Positions 1 through 7,128 of a stretch of 12,928 bases of DNA are shown here, in pieces. How positions within the stretch are numbered: the first letter of the stretch is position 1; every line of letters begins with the position of its first letter. The stretch comes from Deferribacteraceae bacterium UBA1873 (lineage in GTDB: Bacteria; Chrysiogenota; Deferribacteres; Deferribacterales; Flexistipitaceae). The stretch is taken from positions 16,249 through 29,176 of the forward strand of contig DDHP01000044.1 in the NCBI GenBank assembly GCA_002338145.1, given 5' to 3'. The translations under genes and the position numbers were made by a program. The notes beneath the pieces were generated by a model. The model worked only from the letters and a program-made list of their open reading frames with translations. It did no database searches and was not told where the DNA came from.

Positions 1-74
1 CTGAAACAAGTTCAGGGTGACATCTATAGTAAATTTCTGATAAATAGTCATGCTGAACTTGGTTCAGCATCTCG
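1..74. repeat. Inverted-repeat intergenic element, GTCAT...ATCTC family (copy 1)
   Basis: Two oppositely oriented arms are visible. The left arm starts CTGAAACAAGTTCAG at 1-15 followed by GGTGAC; the right arm is GTCATG followed by CTGAACTTGGTTCAG at 53-67 and then CATCTCG. The arms are near-perfect reverse complements around a 25-base AT-rich centre (22-46), and each arm can also fold on itself (CTGAA/TTCAG). The left end is cut by the window start. The same GTCAT...ATCTC frame recurs at 6907-6939 and 12782-12817, so this looks like a dispersed non-coding repeat family. It lies beyond the 3' end of the minus-strand kinase gene that ends at 130. Confidence 0.6.
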
Positions 75-79
75 TTTTT
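50..79 (+). terminator. Perfect 9-bp hairpin followed by a T run
   Basis: ATGCTGAAC (50-58) pairs perfectly with GTTCAGCAT (62-70) across a 3-base TTG loop, followed by CTCG and TTTTT at 75-79. This could stop plus-strand transcription from a gene upstream of the window. The stem belongs to the repeat element, so terminator function may be incidental. The T run starts four bases after the stem, which is not ideal. Confidence 0.35.
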
Positions 80-129
80 AAGAATGTAGTGACTTTTCGG
101 ATGGGAACTAGTTAGATAGAAAATGACCT

Positions 130-2775
130 TTATTTCCCTTTTATAGCTTTTTTTACAATTTTGCTAAGCTCACTTCCCCTGAAAGGTTTCCTGATAAATC
201 CGGACAAACCGTTTTCTTTCAGGTCGGTTAAATCGTCGCTTTTTGTAAACCCTGAAGAAAGAATAATTTTTATATCCGGCTTAATATTTTTAAGCTGAAA
301 GAAGCAATCTCTTCCGTTCATTTTAGGCATTATCATATCCAGAATTACTAAATCTATGTCATCTTTTTTGTTTTCAAAAATTTCCACCGCCTTTTCTCCA
401 TTTTCAGCCAGGAAAACGGTGTATCCATACTCCTCAAGGAGTGCTTTTCCCGTTGCTCTCATGACAGCTTCATCATCTACCAGTAAAACAGTACCCTCTC
501 CAAAAACCGGTTTTTCATCTCTTGGCAGTATTGACGCAGAATCTTCAGTCACGGGAAAATATATATGAAAGCAGGTCCCTTTACCTATTTCACTGTAAAC
601 GTGGATTACTCCTTTATGCTGTTGAACCGTGCCGTAAACAGCAGCCAATCCCAGCCCTGTACCTTTGCCCTGTTCTTTAGTGGTGAAAAATGGCTCAAAT
701 ATATGCGGCAGATGCTCTTCCGGGATACCTTCCCCGTTATCCTCCACTTCAATTTGTATGTAGTTTCCCGGCTTCAAATCAAATGAGCTGGTATCACAAT
801 ATGCCTGATTCAGATCGATATTTCTCGTAACAATCTGTATTGTACCGCCGTCAGGCAATGCCTGGGAAGAGTTTATCCCCAAATTGAGGAAGATATTCTG
901 GAGTTGGCTGGGATCACCAATAATAGTGCTGGCTTTCGCCTGGAAATTGATATTAATTTCAATTCTTTTGTCTATTGTGTTATTCAGGATACTTACAGCT
1001 TCTTCTATAATATGATGGATATCTACTGGGGTGGAGCCTGTTATTTGTCTTCTGGAAAAGGCGAGGAGTTTGCTGGCCAAGTCTGCCGCACGCTCTGCAG
1101 AATTCATAATCATAGTAACATATTTTTTGGACTTTTCATCGTCTTTAAGCTGATGCTGCAATACTTCTGCCGCTCCAATTATCCCGCCCATCATGTTATT
1201 AAAGTCATGGGCTATCCCGCCGGCAAGCTGACCAATTGCATCCATCTTCTGGCTGTGTTGCAACTGTTTCTGCAGCTCATATTCTTCCGTTACATCACGA
1301 AATACCAGAACAACCCCTATTATTTCTCCGTTCGGTTTTTTTATTGGTGCAGCCGAATCAGCTATCTGATATTCTTTACCCGTTTTATTTATTAAAACTG
1401 TATGATTGGCAAGACCAATAATATTTCCGTGTTTAAGAACTGTTTCTGCAGGATTTCTCACTATCTCCCTTGTCTCAGCATTGATTATTTTGAATATTTC
1501 GGGCAGTGGTTTGTTTTTTGCTTCCTCTGTCCTATATTCTGTCAGTTCTTCAGCAACAGGATTCATATTTACAATTTTACCTTCGATATCTGTAGTGATG
1601 ACAGCATCCCCGATAGAATTCAGTGTTATCCGAAGATTTTCCGCCAATTCTCGGGTATTATCCTGTTCGGCTGAAAGTCTCTCTATTACTCTTGATACAG
1701 CAATTCCGCCTAAAAGAATGGATACAAGATAGATCAGCCTGTTAATCAACTCATTTGTATCCCCTGATGCAGAGAAGAAGTAAAGAAAATTGTATCCAGA
1801 GCTGTTAAACAAAAAGAATTCCATAAGACTGTCGGTTGTCCATGCCACAATCAGCATTGCTACACTGAAAAACAGTACGTTCCTGGCGGCATAACTTTCA
1901 ACGATTTCTGACAACCCGAATAATTTTCTTACGGACGGCAGACGGAAGATACAATAAATAATAAAAGCCAAAACAAACAAAACAAGACAAATCTCCAAAA
2001 TTATCGGTATTATCGGTTTTTGGGGTGTTACGCCGGAAAGCCATTTTTGAACATGGGATGAGTAGTTTGAATGAGGGTCATTCTTACCATATTTGAGATA
2101 CTCATCAATAGCTGTTAGTATTTTTTTATCATATCCCGCAAAAAAAAGCTCAAAAGGATGAAAAACTATTGAATAATCCACTTTGTTTACAATGTGTTTT
2201 GGTTTCCCCACAATATTCAATCTGTCGCCTATGCCTCCGTCATAAACATTGTTCACTATACCTTCAAACATCATATCATAGCTGTCTACTTTTATGAATT
2301 CACAGTTAATCCGGAACGAACCCAGAAGCTCTTTAAATTGCCTGTAAAACATTGTGCCTTCAATATATGCAATTTTTTTCCCTTCCACATCAATTATAGA
2401 ATCAATATTTCCTTCACGGTTTGTGAATAAACATCCCCAGGTTTGCAAAATAGATTTGGATGTATAATCAAAAAGGGCATCCCTTTGTTGTGTGTATCCC
2501 AACGGTACCATGATATCAATTTTGCCCTCTTTGAGTTTGTTAATTATTTCTGAAAAGCTGCCGTGAATGTATTCTATTTCCCAATTATATTTATTTGATA
2601 CATCAGAAAGAATATCTTTGGCGAGTCCAACAGGTTCTCCACTTTTGCTTTGGAAAATAATAGGGATTTTATCGAAATAACCCACGGTAATCTTATCTAC
2701 GTTTTCAGCATTAGAGATTAAAGGGAAAATGAATAAAACAGTTGTAACTAAAAGAAAAATATATTTTAATCTCAT
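130..2775 (-). CDS. Hybrid sensor histidine kinase with SBP_bac_3-like periplasmic sensor, PAS and receiver
   Basis: Membrane-bound hybrid two-component kinase, 881 residues. Residues 1-23 look like a signal peptide ending in SNA-EN. Residues ~28-248 resemble the family 3 extracellular solute-binding fold (amino-acid-type binding proteins). Hydrophobic spans lie at ~254-278, ~298-316 and ~347-363, placing the sensor outside and the kinase inside. A PAS domain covers ~380-500. HisKA has the phospho-acceptor His523 in AGGIAHDFNN. The ATPase has an N box around Asn631/Asn635, DNGEGIP at 679-685 and GTGLGL at 705-710. The receiver has acidic residues Asp767/Asp768, phospho-acceptor Asp813 and Lys863. 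All catalytic residues are present, so it should be active. There is no DNA-binding output domain, so signalling must pass to a separate HPt or regulator not seen here. The start is supported by AAGGG at 2783-2787, seven bases upstream. The true ligand cannot be read from sequence. Confidence 0.93.
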   Translation of the reverse strand: MRLKYIFLLVTTVLFIFPLISNAENVDKITVGYFDKIPIIFQSKSGEPVGLAKDILSDVSNKYNWEIEYIHGSFSEIINKLKEGKIDIMVPLGYTQQRDALFDYTSKSILQTWGCLFTNREGNIDSIIDVEGKKIAYIEGTMFYRQFKELLGSFRINCEFIKVDSYDMMFEGIVNNVYDGGIGDRLNIVGKPKHIVNKVDYSIVFHPFELFFAGYDKKILTAIDEYLKYGKNDPHSNYSSHVQKWLSGVTPQKPIIPIILEICLVLFVLAFIIYCIFRLPSVRKLFGLSEIVESYAARNVLFFSVAMLIVAWTTDSLMEFFLFNSSGYNFLYFFSASGDTNELINRLIYLVSILLGGIAVSRVIERLSAEQDNTRELAENLRITLNSIGDAVITTDIEGKIVNMNPVAEELTEYRTEEAKNKPLPEIFKIINAETREIVRNPAETVLKHGNIIGLANHTVLINKTGKEYQIADSAAPIKKPNGEIIGVVLVFRDVTEEYELQKQLQHSQKMDAIGQLAGGIAHDFNNMMGGIIGAAEVLQHQLKDDEKSKKYVTMIMNSAERAADLASKLLAFSRRQITGSTPVDIHHIIEEAVSILNNTIDKRIEININFQAKASTIIGDPSQLQNIFLNLGINSSQALPDGGTIQIVTRNIDLNQAYCDTSSFDLKPGNYIQIEVEDNGEGIPEEHLPHIFEPFFTTKEQGKGTGLGLAAVYGTVQQHKGVIHVYSEIGKGTCFHIYFPVTEDSASILPRDEKPVFGEGTVLLVDDEAVMRATGKALLEEYGYTVFLAENGEKAVEIFENKKDDIDLVILDMIMPKMNGRDCFFQLKNIKPDIKIILSSGFTKSDDLTDLKENGLSGFIRKPFRGSELSKIVKKAIKGK

Positions 2776-3062
2776 ATGTCTGCCCTTGGTTGATATAAAT
2801 ACACTAAAGTTATATATTTTAAATTATCAAAAGTGCACTGTCAATAAAATCTGCCCCGGAGTCACTTCATTTTCGGCAAAGAGAGTATTTTTTAACGCAA
2901 TTTGCACACATTTCCTAACCAAAACCAAAAGCTATTGCCGCTAAACCTTCTGATAAGCATAATTGTATATTTATTTAGCTTATAGCATTAAGCAAAAGAG
3001 ATTTCTCCACTCCACCAAGCACATAAATGCTTATTTGCTCGGTGCTTGCTTCCGGTCGAAAG
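2776..3062. other. 287-base intergenic gap between the two kinase genes
   Basis: No convincing gene is seen here. On the minus strand the part next to 2775 is AT-rich and should hold the promoter of the downstream kinase, but no clean -35/-10 pair stands out; TTGATA and TATATAACT-like stretches lie within 2790-2832 at poor spacing. The part near 3063 holds a degenerate repeat end and small hairpins. The gap suggests that the two kinases are transcribed separately. Confidence 0.6.
2998..3048 (-). repeat. Degenerate GTCAT...ATCTC-family repeat end with small hairpins
   Basis: Read on the minus strand, 3016-2998 ends GGAGTGGAGAAATCTC, close to the right end of the copy at 12782-12817 (GGAGTGG...GAGGAATCTC). 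The GTCAT end is missing or too diverged. Next to it CAAGCAC (3016-3022) pairs with GTGCTTG (3042-3048), and AAGCA (3017-3021) can alternatively pair with TGCTT (3028-3032). It lies directly after the stop codon of the 1160-residue kinase and could act as a weak 3' end structure, but it lacks a U tract. Confidence 0.3.
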
Positions 3063-6000
3063 TTAGAATTTCCGCAGAAAATCTTTAAGCTCTTCCAGAT
3101 GAAACGGTTTTGTAAAAGCTCCTTTGAAGCCGTAAGCCTCATAATCAGCCATTACAGGATCATCGGCATATCCGCTGGATACCACACAGACAGCTTCAGG
3201 ATCGATTTCAAGTAATTTGCCGACTGTTTCTTCTCCACCCATACCATTTGGAATTGTCAAATCCATAATGACCACGTCATAACGTTTTCCTTCTTCCAAC
3301 GAATTTTTATATTCTTCCAGGACGGTCTCCCCATCAGGCACACAGTCCACAATGAAATTGTAATTTTCAAGAGATATTTTCACCGAATCACAGATAAGCT
3401 CATCATCATCCATAAGCAACACTCTTAATCTTTTATCTTTTTTAAACTGCCTGACATGTGTTTTTTCGTCACTTTCTTCTCTGAGGACTGCCGGCAGATA
3501 AACAAAAAATGTTGTCCCGACGCCGGGGGTTGATTCAACATCAATATCCCCGCCATGTTTTTGGATTATGGAATATGCTGTTGCTAAACCCAGGCCAGTA
3601 CCTAACTCTTTTGTAGTGAAAAACGGGTCAAATATTTTACCAATATCCTTTTTCTTAATCCCTTTTCCATCATCTTTGAAACTTATTTTCACATACTTTC
3701 CTTTTTTGACTGCAGGAATTTCAGACTTTTCAGTGTCAACATTCTCCAATGTTACATAAAAGTGACCGCCTTCCGGCATAGCCTGTTTTGCATTAATCAC
3801 AAGGTTGGAAATCACCTGTTGTATCTGTCCTTTATCAACCAACACAGGCCATAAGTTCTCATCCTGTTCAAAAACAGCTTTCACATTACTCCCTGACAAA
3901 TCAAACTCCACAGTCTTTTTCACAATTTCGCCTATATCAGCTTTTTTCTTTAGAGGCTCTCCGCCTTTTGAAAATGTAAGCAGCTGGTTTGTAAGACTTG
4001 TTGCCCTGTCCATAGCTTTCTCAGCAGCATTTAATGCGTCATAAGCCGGATGATCCTCTCTCAGATTCATTTTAGCCAGTGAAATATTGCCGAACAACGC
4101 TGTCAGTAAATTATTAAAGTCATGGGCTATCCCTGCAGCCAGTGTTCCGACACTCTCCAGCTTCTGCATCTTAAATAGCTCATTGCGTGCTCTTTTTCTC
4201 TCCTCTCTTATTTTGAACATCCGTATTCCATAGGACAAATCCTCGGCGAGATTTTTAAGAAGATTCAGTTCGTCCCGACCGAAGGCATCCGGTTCTTTTG
4301 CATAAATATTTAACGCTCCGAATACCTCACCGGCCTCTTTTAAGGCAAGGGCAATGGAAGATTCATAACCTCTTTTCAGCGCTTCATCCCGCCATACTTC
4401 ATACTCCGGATCCGTGAGTATATTCCTGCAAATCTCGGGTACACCTTCACGTATGCATTTACCGGTGGGGCCCCGCCCTTTTGGATTGTCACCCCAGCTG
4501 ATTTCAACATTTTCAAGATAATCGTCTTTAAAGCCGTAATACGCCACAGGCTTAACCGTTTTATCCTCATCATGCTGAGCCAGACCAACCCAGGCCAGTT
4601 TATAATCCCCCTGCTCAACAATAATCTTACAGATATTATCAAGTAGTTCTTTTTCACTTTTAGCCCAGACCATTGCCTCATTACAGGCACTCAGTGTCTT
4701 CAGTGCCCTGTTGGATTTTTTCAACGCTTCTTCAGCTTTTAAACGGTCTGTTATATCTTTCAGGACACAGTAGGTCTGCTTGAAACTGCCATCTTCATAA
4801 TATCCTATACTCCCCTCGAGCAGCATATCAATATAATAACCGTCCTTGTGGCGTATTTTCAGATGAACATCGTGTGCATACCCGCGTTTTTTAAAGATTT
4901 CAAATTCTCTCGTAAAATTTTTTCTAAAATCCGGATGCAAAAAATCCCCCGACCATCTGCCCACCGCCTCATCCTTACTGTAACCGAATGTCCTTAGCCA
5001 GGTGGGATTTACGTCAATTATATATCCGTTTTCATCAAGGGATTGGTAAGAAAGGGGAGCATTCTCATAAAGTGCTCTGTATTTTTCACTGCTCTCCTTT
5101 AAAGCCTCCCGCATATTATACTCCTCCGTTACATCACGGAAAACCATTACAATCCCAGTGATTTTACCCTCTTTATTTTTTATAGGGGCTGCGGAATCGG
5201 CTATCTGATATTCATCTCCGTCCTTTGAAACGAGGAGTGTATGATTGGCAAGTCCTATAACCCTTCCTGTATTAAGCACCTTCTCCATAGGATTGTTAAT
5301 TCGTTTGCCGGTTTTAGCATTTCTGATATCAAAAATTTCATGAAGCGGTCTTTTTACAGCATCCGCAATATCCCACCCTGTAAGTTTTTCAGCTACAGGA
5401 TTCATTTTTTCGATTCTACCTTGAGAATCTGTTGATATAACGGCATCGCCGATGGAATTGAGCGTAGTGCGCAGATTTTCTTCACTTTTACTGATTTTTG
5501 CATTTTTTATTTTAAGGATATCTCTCTGACGGATAACCAGCAGTAAAAAAGCAAGAACAGGGAGTGTCACAACCACAAAAAACCATCCACCATACTGCCT
5601 TAATATATCATTCAGAGTAATCTCTCCCCAGTTTTCAAAAGGTCTTACCTTAACGGCTTTCAGGCAGTCTTCCACACTCTGGTAGTTGTCAGGTATTGTC
5701 CAGCCGGCAAGATGAGCATTTTTTGCAGCTTCGGAATCAGGCTGCATATTCAGAAGAGCTACTGTCACTTTCTCAGCCAAATCTGTATCTGTATGGGCAG
5801 CCTTTGATATCGGCCATTCGGGATAAAGACGGGTGGAGGATATAAAAGGAAAATTTTTATGATTTTGTTTGTTTATAATTTTAAAATTATCTATATCTAT
5901 CACACCTTCGGAATCCATACGCTCCAGTGTACCCGTGCGTACGGTGCCGGCATCAGCTTTACCGTTCTTAACCGCCAAAACAACCGCATCATGAGTCCCT

Positions 6001-6545
6001 CCGAAAAGAAGCCTGGAAAAGTCCTCTTCCGGAGTAATATTTAACGATAAAAACTCCCTTTTCGCCATCAGCCAGCCGCCGAATGAGAACGGATCGACAG
6101 CCATAAACGATTTTCCCTTTAAATCTTTAAAAGAATTAATATCCTCTCTGTCTTTTTTTGTAAAAACCACGCCGGCAAAAAATTCTGTTGTTTTGCCTTT
6201 GTACTCGTTGGTAAGAGTAGCAATCCGTTTTGCTCTGAAGTCATACTCCAGAGCAACATAATAGGCTGAATTTGTAATAAAGAAATCCACACTGCCATTT
6301 TCCGCAGCTTTAAAAATCTCATCAAAATCGAGAGGAACTATTGAAAAATCATAACCTGTTATCTCTTTATTCAGATATTCGGCTGTTGCATTCCATCTGT
6401 CATGAACTATAGACTCGCCGCGTTTTGCCAGTACACCTATGCGAACATTTTTTTCAGATGCATGAGCGAAAGAATAATAAGGATGAGAGAAAATAAAAAG
6501 AAACAAAAGAAAAAGGCATACTGCAGATAATTTCTGCTTATTCAT
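3063..6545 (-). CDS. Hybrid sensor histidine kinase with PhnD/TtrS-like periplasmic sensor, two PAS, GAF and receiver
   Basis: Membrane-bound hybrid kinase, 1160 residues. Residues 1-29 form a signal peptide. Residues ~33-302 resemble the phosphonate-binding-protein (PhnD) type fold found as the sensor in TtrS-like kinases; STRLYPEWP (237-245) and GWTIP (281-285) are typical. One membrane span lies at ~319-337. PAS1 covers ~352-475, PAS2 ~484-603 and a GAF domain ~614-778. HisKA has phospho-acceptor His808 in AGIAHDFNN. The ATPase has an N box at Asn914/Asn918, DDGKGI at 958-963 and GTGLGL at 982-987. The receiver has Asp1046-1048, phospho-acceptor Asp1095 and Lys1146. All key residues are present. 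PAS1 is a close paralogue of the PAS in the neighbouring kinase. There is no output domain, so an external phosphotransfer partner is expected. The ligand is unknown; a TtrS-like domain does not by itself imply tetrathionate. The ribosome site (GGGG about ten bases upstream) is weak. Confidence 0.93.
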   Translation of the reverse strand: MNKQKLSAVCLFLLFLFIFSHPYYSFAHASEKNVRIGVLAKRGESIVHDRWNATAEYLNKEITGYDFSIVPLDFDEIFKAAENGSVDFFITNSAYYVALEYDFRAKRIATLTNEYKGKTTEFFAGVVFTKKDREDINSFKDLKGKSFMAVDPFSFGGWLMAKREFLSLNITPEEDFSRLLFGGTHDAVVLAVKNGKADAGTVRTGTLERMDSEGVIDIDNFKIINKQNHKNFPFISSTRLYPEWPISKAAHTDTDLAEKVTVALLNMQPDSEAAKNAHLAGWTIPDNYQSVEDCLKAVKVRPFENWGEITLNDILRQYGGWFFVVVTLPVLAFLLLVIRQRDILKIKNAKISKSEENLRTTLNSIGDAVISTDSQGRIEKMNPVAEKLTGWDIADAVKRPLHEIFDIRNAKTGKRINNPMEKVLNTGRVIGLANHTLLVSKDGDEYQIADSAAPIKNKEGKITGIVMVFRDVTEEYNMREALKESSEKYRALYENAPLSYQSLDENGYIIDVNPTWLRTFGYSKDEAVGRWSGDFLHPDFRKNFTREFEIFKKRGYAHDVHLKIRHKDGYYIDMLLEGSIGYYEDGSFKQTYCVLKDITDRLKAEEALKKSNRALKTLSACNEAMVWAKSEKELLDNICKIIVEQGDYKLAWVGLAQHDEDKTVKPVAYYGFKDDYLENVEISWGDNPKGRGPTGKCIREGVPEICRNILTDPEYEVWRDEALKRGYESSIALALKEAGEVFGALNIYAKEPDAFGRDELNLLKNLAEDLSYGIRMFKIREERKRARNELFKMQKLESVGTLAAGIAHDFNNLLTALFGNISLAKMNLREDHPAYDALNAAEKAMDRATSLTNQLLTFSKGGEPLKKKADIGEIVKKTVEFDLSGSNVKAVFEQDENLWPVLVDKGQIQQVISNLVINAKQAMPEGGHFYVTLENVDTEKSEIPAVKKGKYVKISFKDDGKGIKKKDIGKIFDPFFTTKELGTGLGLATAYSIIQKHGGDIDVESTPGVGTTFFVYLPAVLREESDEKTHVRQFKKDKRLRVLLMDDDELICDSVKISLENYNFIVDCVPDGETVLEEYKNSLEEGKRYDVVIMDLTIPNGMGGEETVGKLLEIDPEAVCVVSSGYADDPVMADYEAYGFKGAFTKPFHLEELKDFLRKF

Positions 6546-6569
6546 ATTATTTTGCCCCGGCTAAGCCAT

Positions 6570-6598
6570 ATTGTATTTATTCATAAGCCGATAAGCTA
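6570..6598 (-). promoter_or_regulatory. Possible promoter of the 1160-residue kinase gene
   Basis: On the minus strand TACAAT (6575-6570) matches the -10 consensus in five of six positions and lies about 25 bases upstream of the start codon, giving a short leader. The hexamer 17 bases further upstream (TAGCTT) is a poor -35. A similar string (AATAAATATACAATTATG on the minus strand, about 2956-2973) lies upstream of the other kinase. The call rests only on motif resemblance. Confidence 0.25.
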
Positions 6599-6831
6599 TT
6601 AAATTCAAATTAAAAATCGTAACCCCAGTCAGTCTTAAGTACTTTTGAAACTACTTACTTTGTGGTAAAATTTATAATTATTAAAGTTTATATATATATT
6701 TTACAGTAAATAATTTTAGATATCAACTTATGTTGGCAAAATTGGACTAATTAAGCAAAGGGTTAAGCCGTTTGCCTATTCAACCCTGTGTTAATTTTGC
6801 TATATTCAACATGGCAGGCAGGGCAGGCCAC

Positions 6832-6850
6832 CATCCCCCTCATATCTTAG
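6832..6850. repeat. CATCCCC...TATCTTAG repeat fragment
   Basis: CATCCCCCTCATATCTTAG here matches CATCCCCTCCTATCTTAG at 12847-12864 apart from one inserted base and one change. Each copy lies near a GTCAT...ATCTC element, which suggests they belong to, or travel with, the same dispersed repeat. The function is unknown. Confidence 0.35.
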
Positions 6851-6889
6851 GAGAGCAAGAGAAGGTACTTCTTGTCAAACAGCGATAGA

Positions 6890-6939
6890 GATGACATAAA
6901 AAGCGAGTCATCGTGAGGGCAACAACCCGTGGCAATCTC
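6890..6939. repeat. Inverted-repeat intergenic element, GTCAT...ATCTC family (copy 2)
   Basis: GATGAC (6890-6895) is inverted relative to GTCATC (6907-6912) across 11 bases. From GTCATC the sequence runs to a GGG(6917-6919)/CCC(6926-6928) mini-hairpin and ends in CAATCTC at 6933-6939. This has the same frame as copies 1 and 3: inverted GTCAT cores facing outward, a variable hairpin body, then ATCTC. It does not code for protein. Confidence 0.5.
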
Positions 6940-7025
6940 ATGTTAAACAGCATGTTGCATAACAATGTTAGTATTAAAAAGTTAGGACATACTGATATAT
7001 TATATTATATTATAAGAAAAAATAA

Positions 7026-7055
7026 TTGACAAATATTATTATATATGGCAAAAAT
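7026..7055 (+). promoter_or_regulatory. Possible sigma-70-type promoter of the glutamate synthase operon
   Basis: TTGACA at 7026-7031 is a perfect -35 consensus, preceded by a long A/T tract (6995-7025) that could act as an UP element. The best -10 at an allowed spacing is AAAAAT at 7050-7055 (18-base spacer, four of six matches), which is weak. Transcription would start around 7062, leaving about 65 bases of leader. No riboswitch-like fold was recognised. Confidence 0.35.
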
Positions 7056-7128
7056 GTAGTCAGCAAAACACTTTGAGGTTTTTATCTCAGCCATAGTTTA
7101 TTAAATGAAATTAGTCTGGAGGTTGATG

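Larger units (their letters stand above)
6546..7128. other. Divergent intergenic region between kinase gene and glutamate synthase operon
   Basis: 583 bases with no convincing gene. The left third is AT-rich and faces the minus-strand kinase promoter. The middle (about 6815-6945) is richer in G+C and holds repeat material: GGCAGGCAGGGCAGGCC, a CATCCCC...TATCTTAG string also found at 12847-12864 (with small differences), and the GTCAT...ATCTC element. The right third is very AT-rich, with four TATAT/TATAA pentamers at 6996-7015 and a TTGACA box, and should hold the operon promoter. Confidence 0.6.

Noticed and set aside
904..1395. 163-codon open frame on the plus strand inside the 881-residue kinase gene
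   Set aside because: It lies fully antisense to conserved HisKA and PAS coding sequence, and its translation has no recognisable domain.
4376..4690. 104-codon minus-strand frame within the 1160-residue kinase
   Set aside because: It is a shifted frame over the GAF-coding region; the main frame there is intact with clear domain sequence.
3063..6545. Calling this kinase TtrS (tetrathionate sensor)
   Set aside because: Only the periplasmic domain type is similar; it is a hybrid kinase with PAS, GAF and receiver domains, and no tetrathionate reductase genes or TtrR are present.
6781..6960. G+C-richer stretch considered as a small RNA or riboswitch
   Set aside because: It is explained better by repeat fragments shared with 12765-12864; no known riboswitch core was recognised.
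7046..7061. TGGCA at 7046 as a sigma-54 -24 element for the glutamate synthase operon
   Set aside because: No GC-containing -12 element is present at the required spacing.
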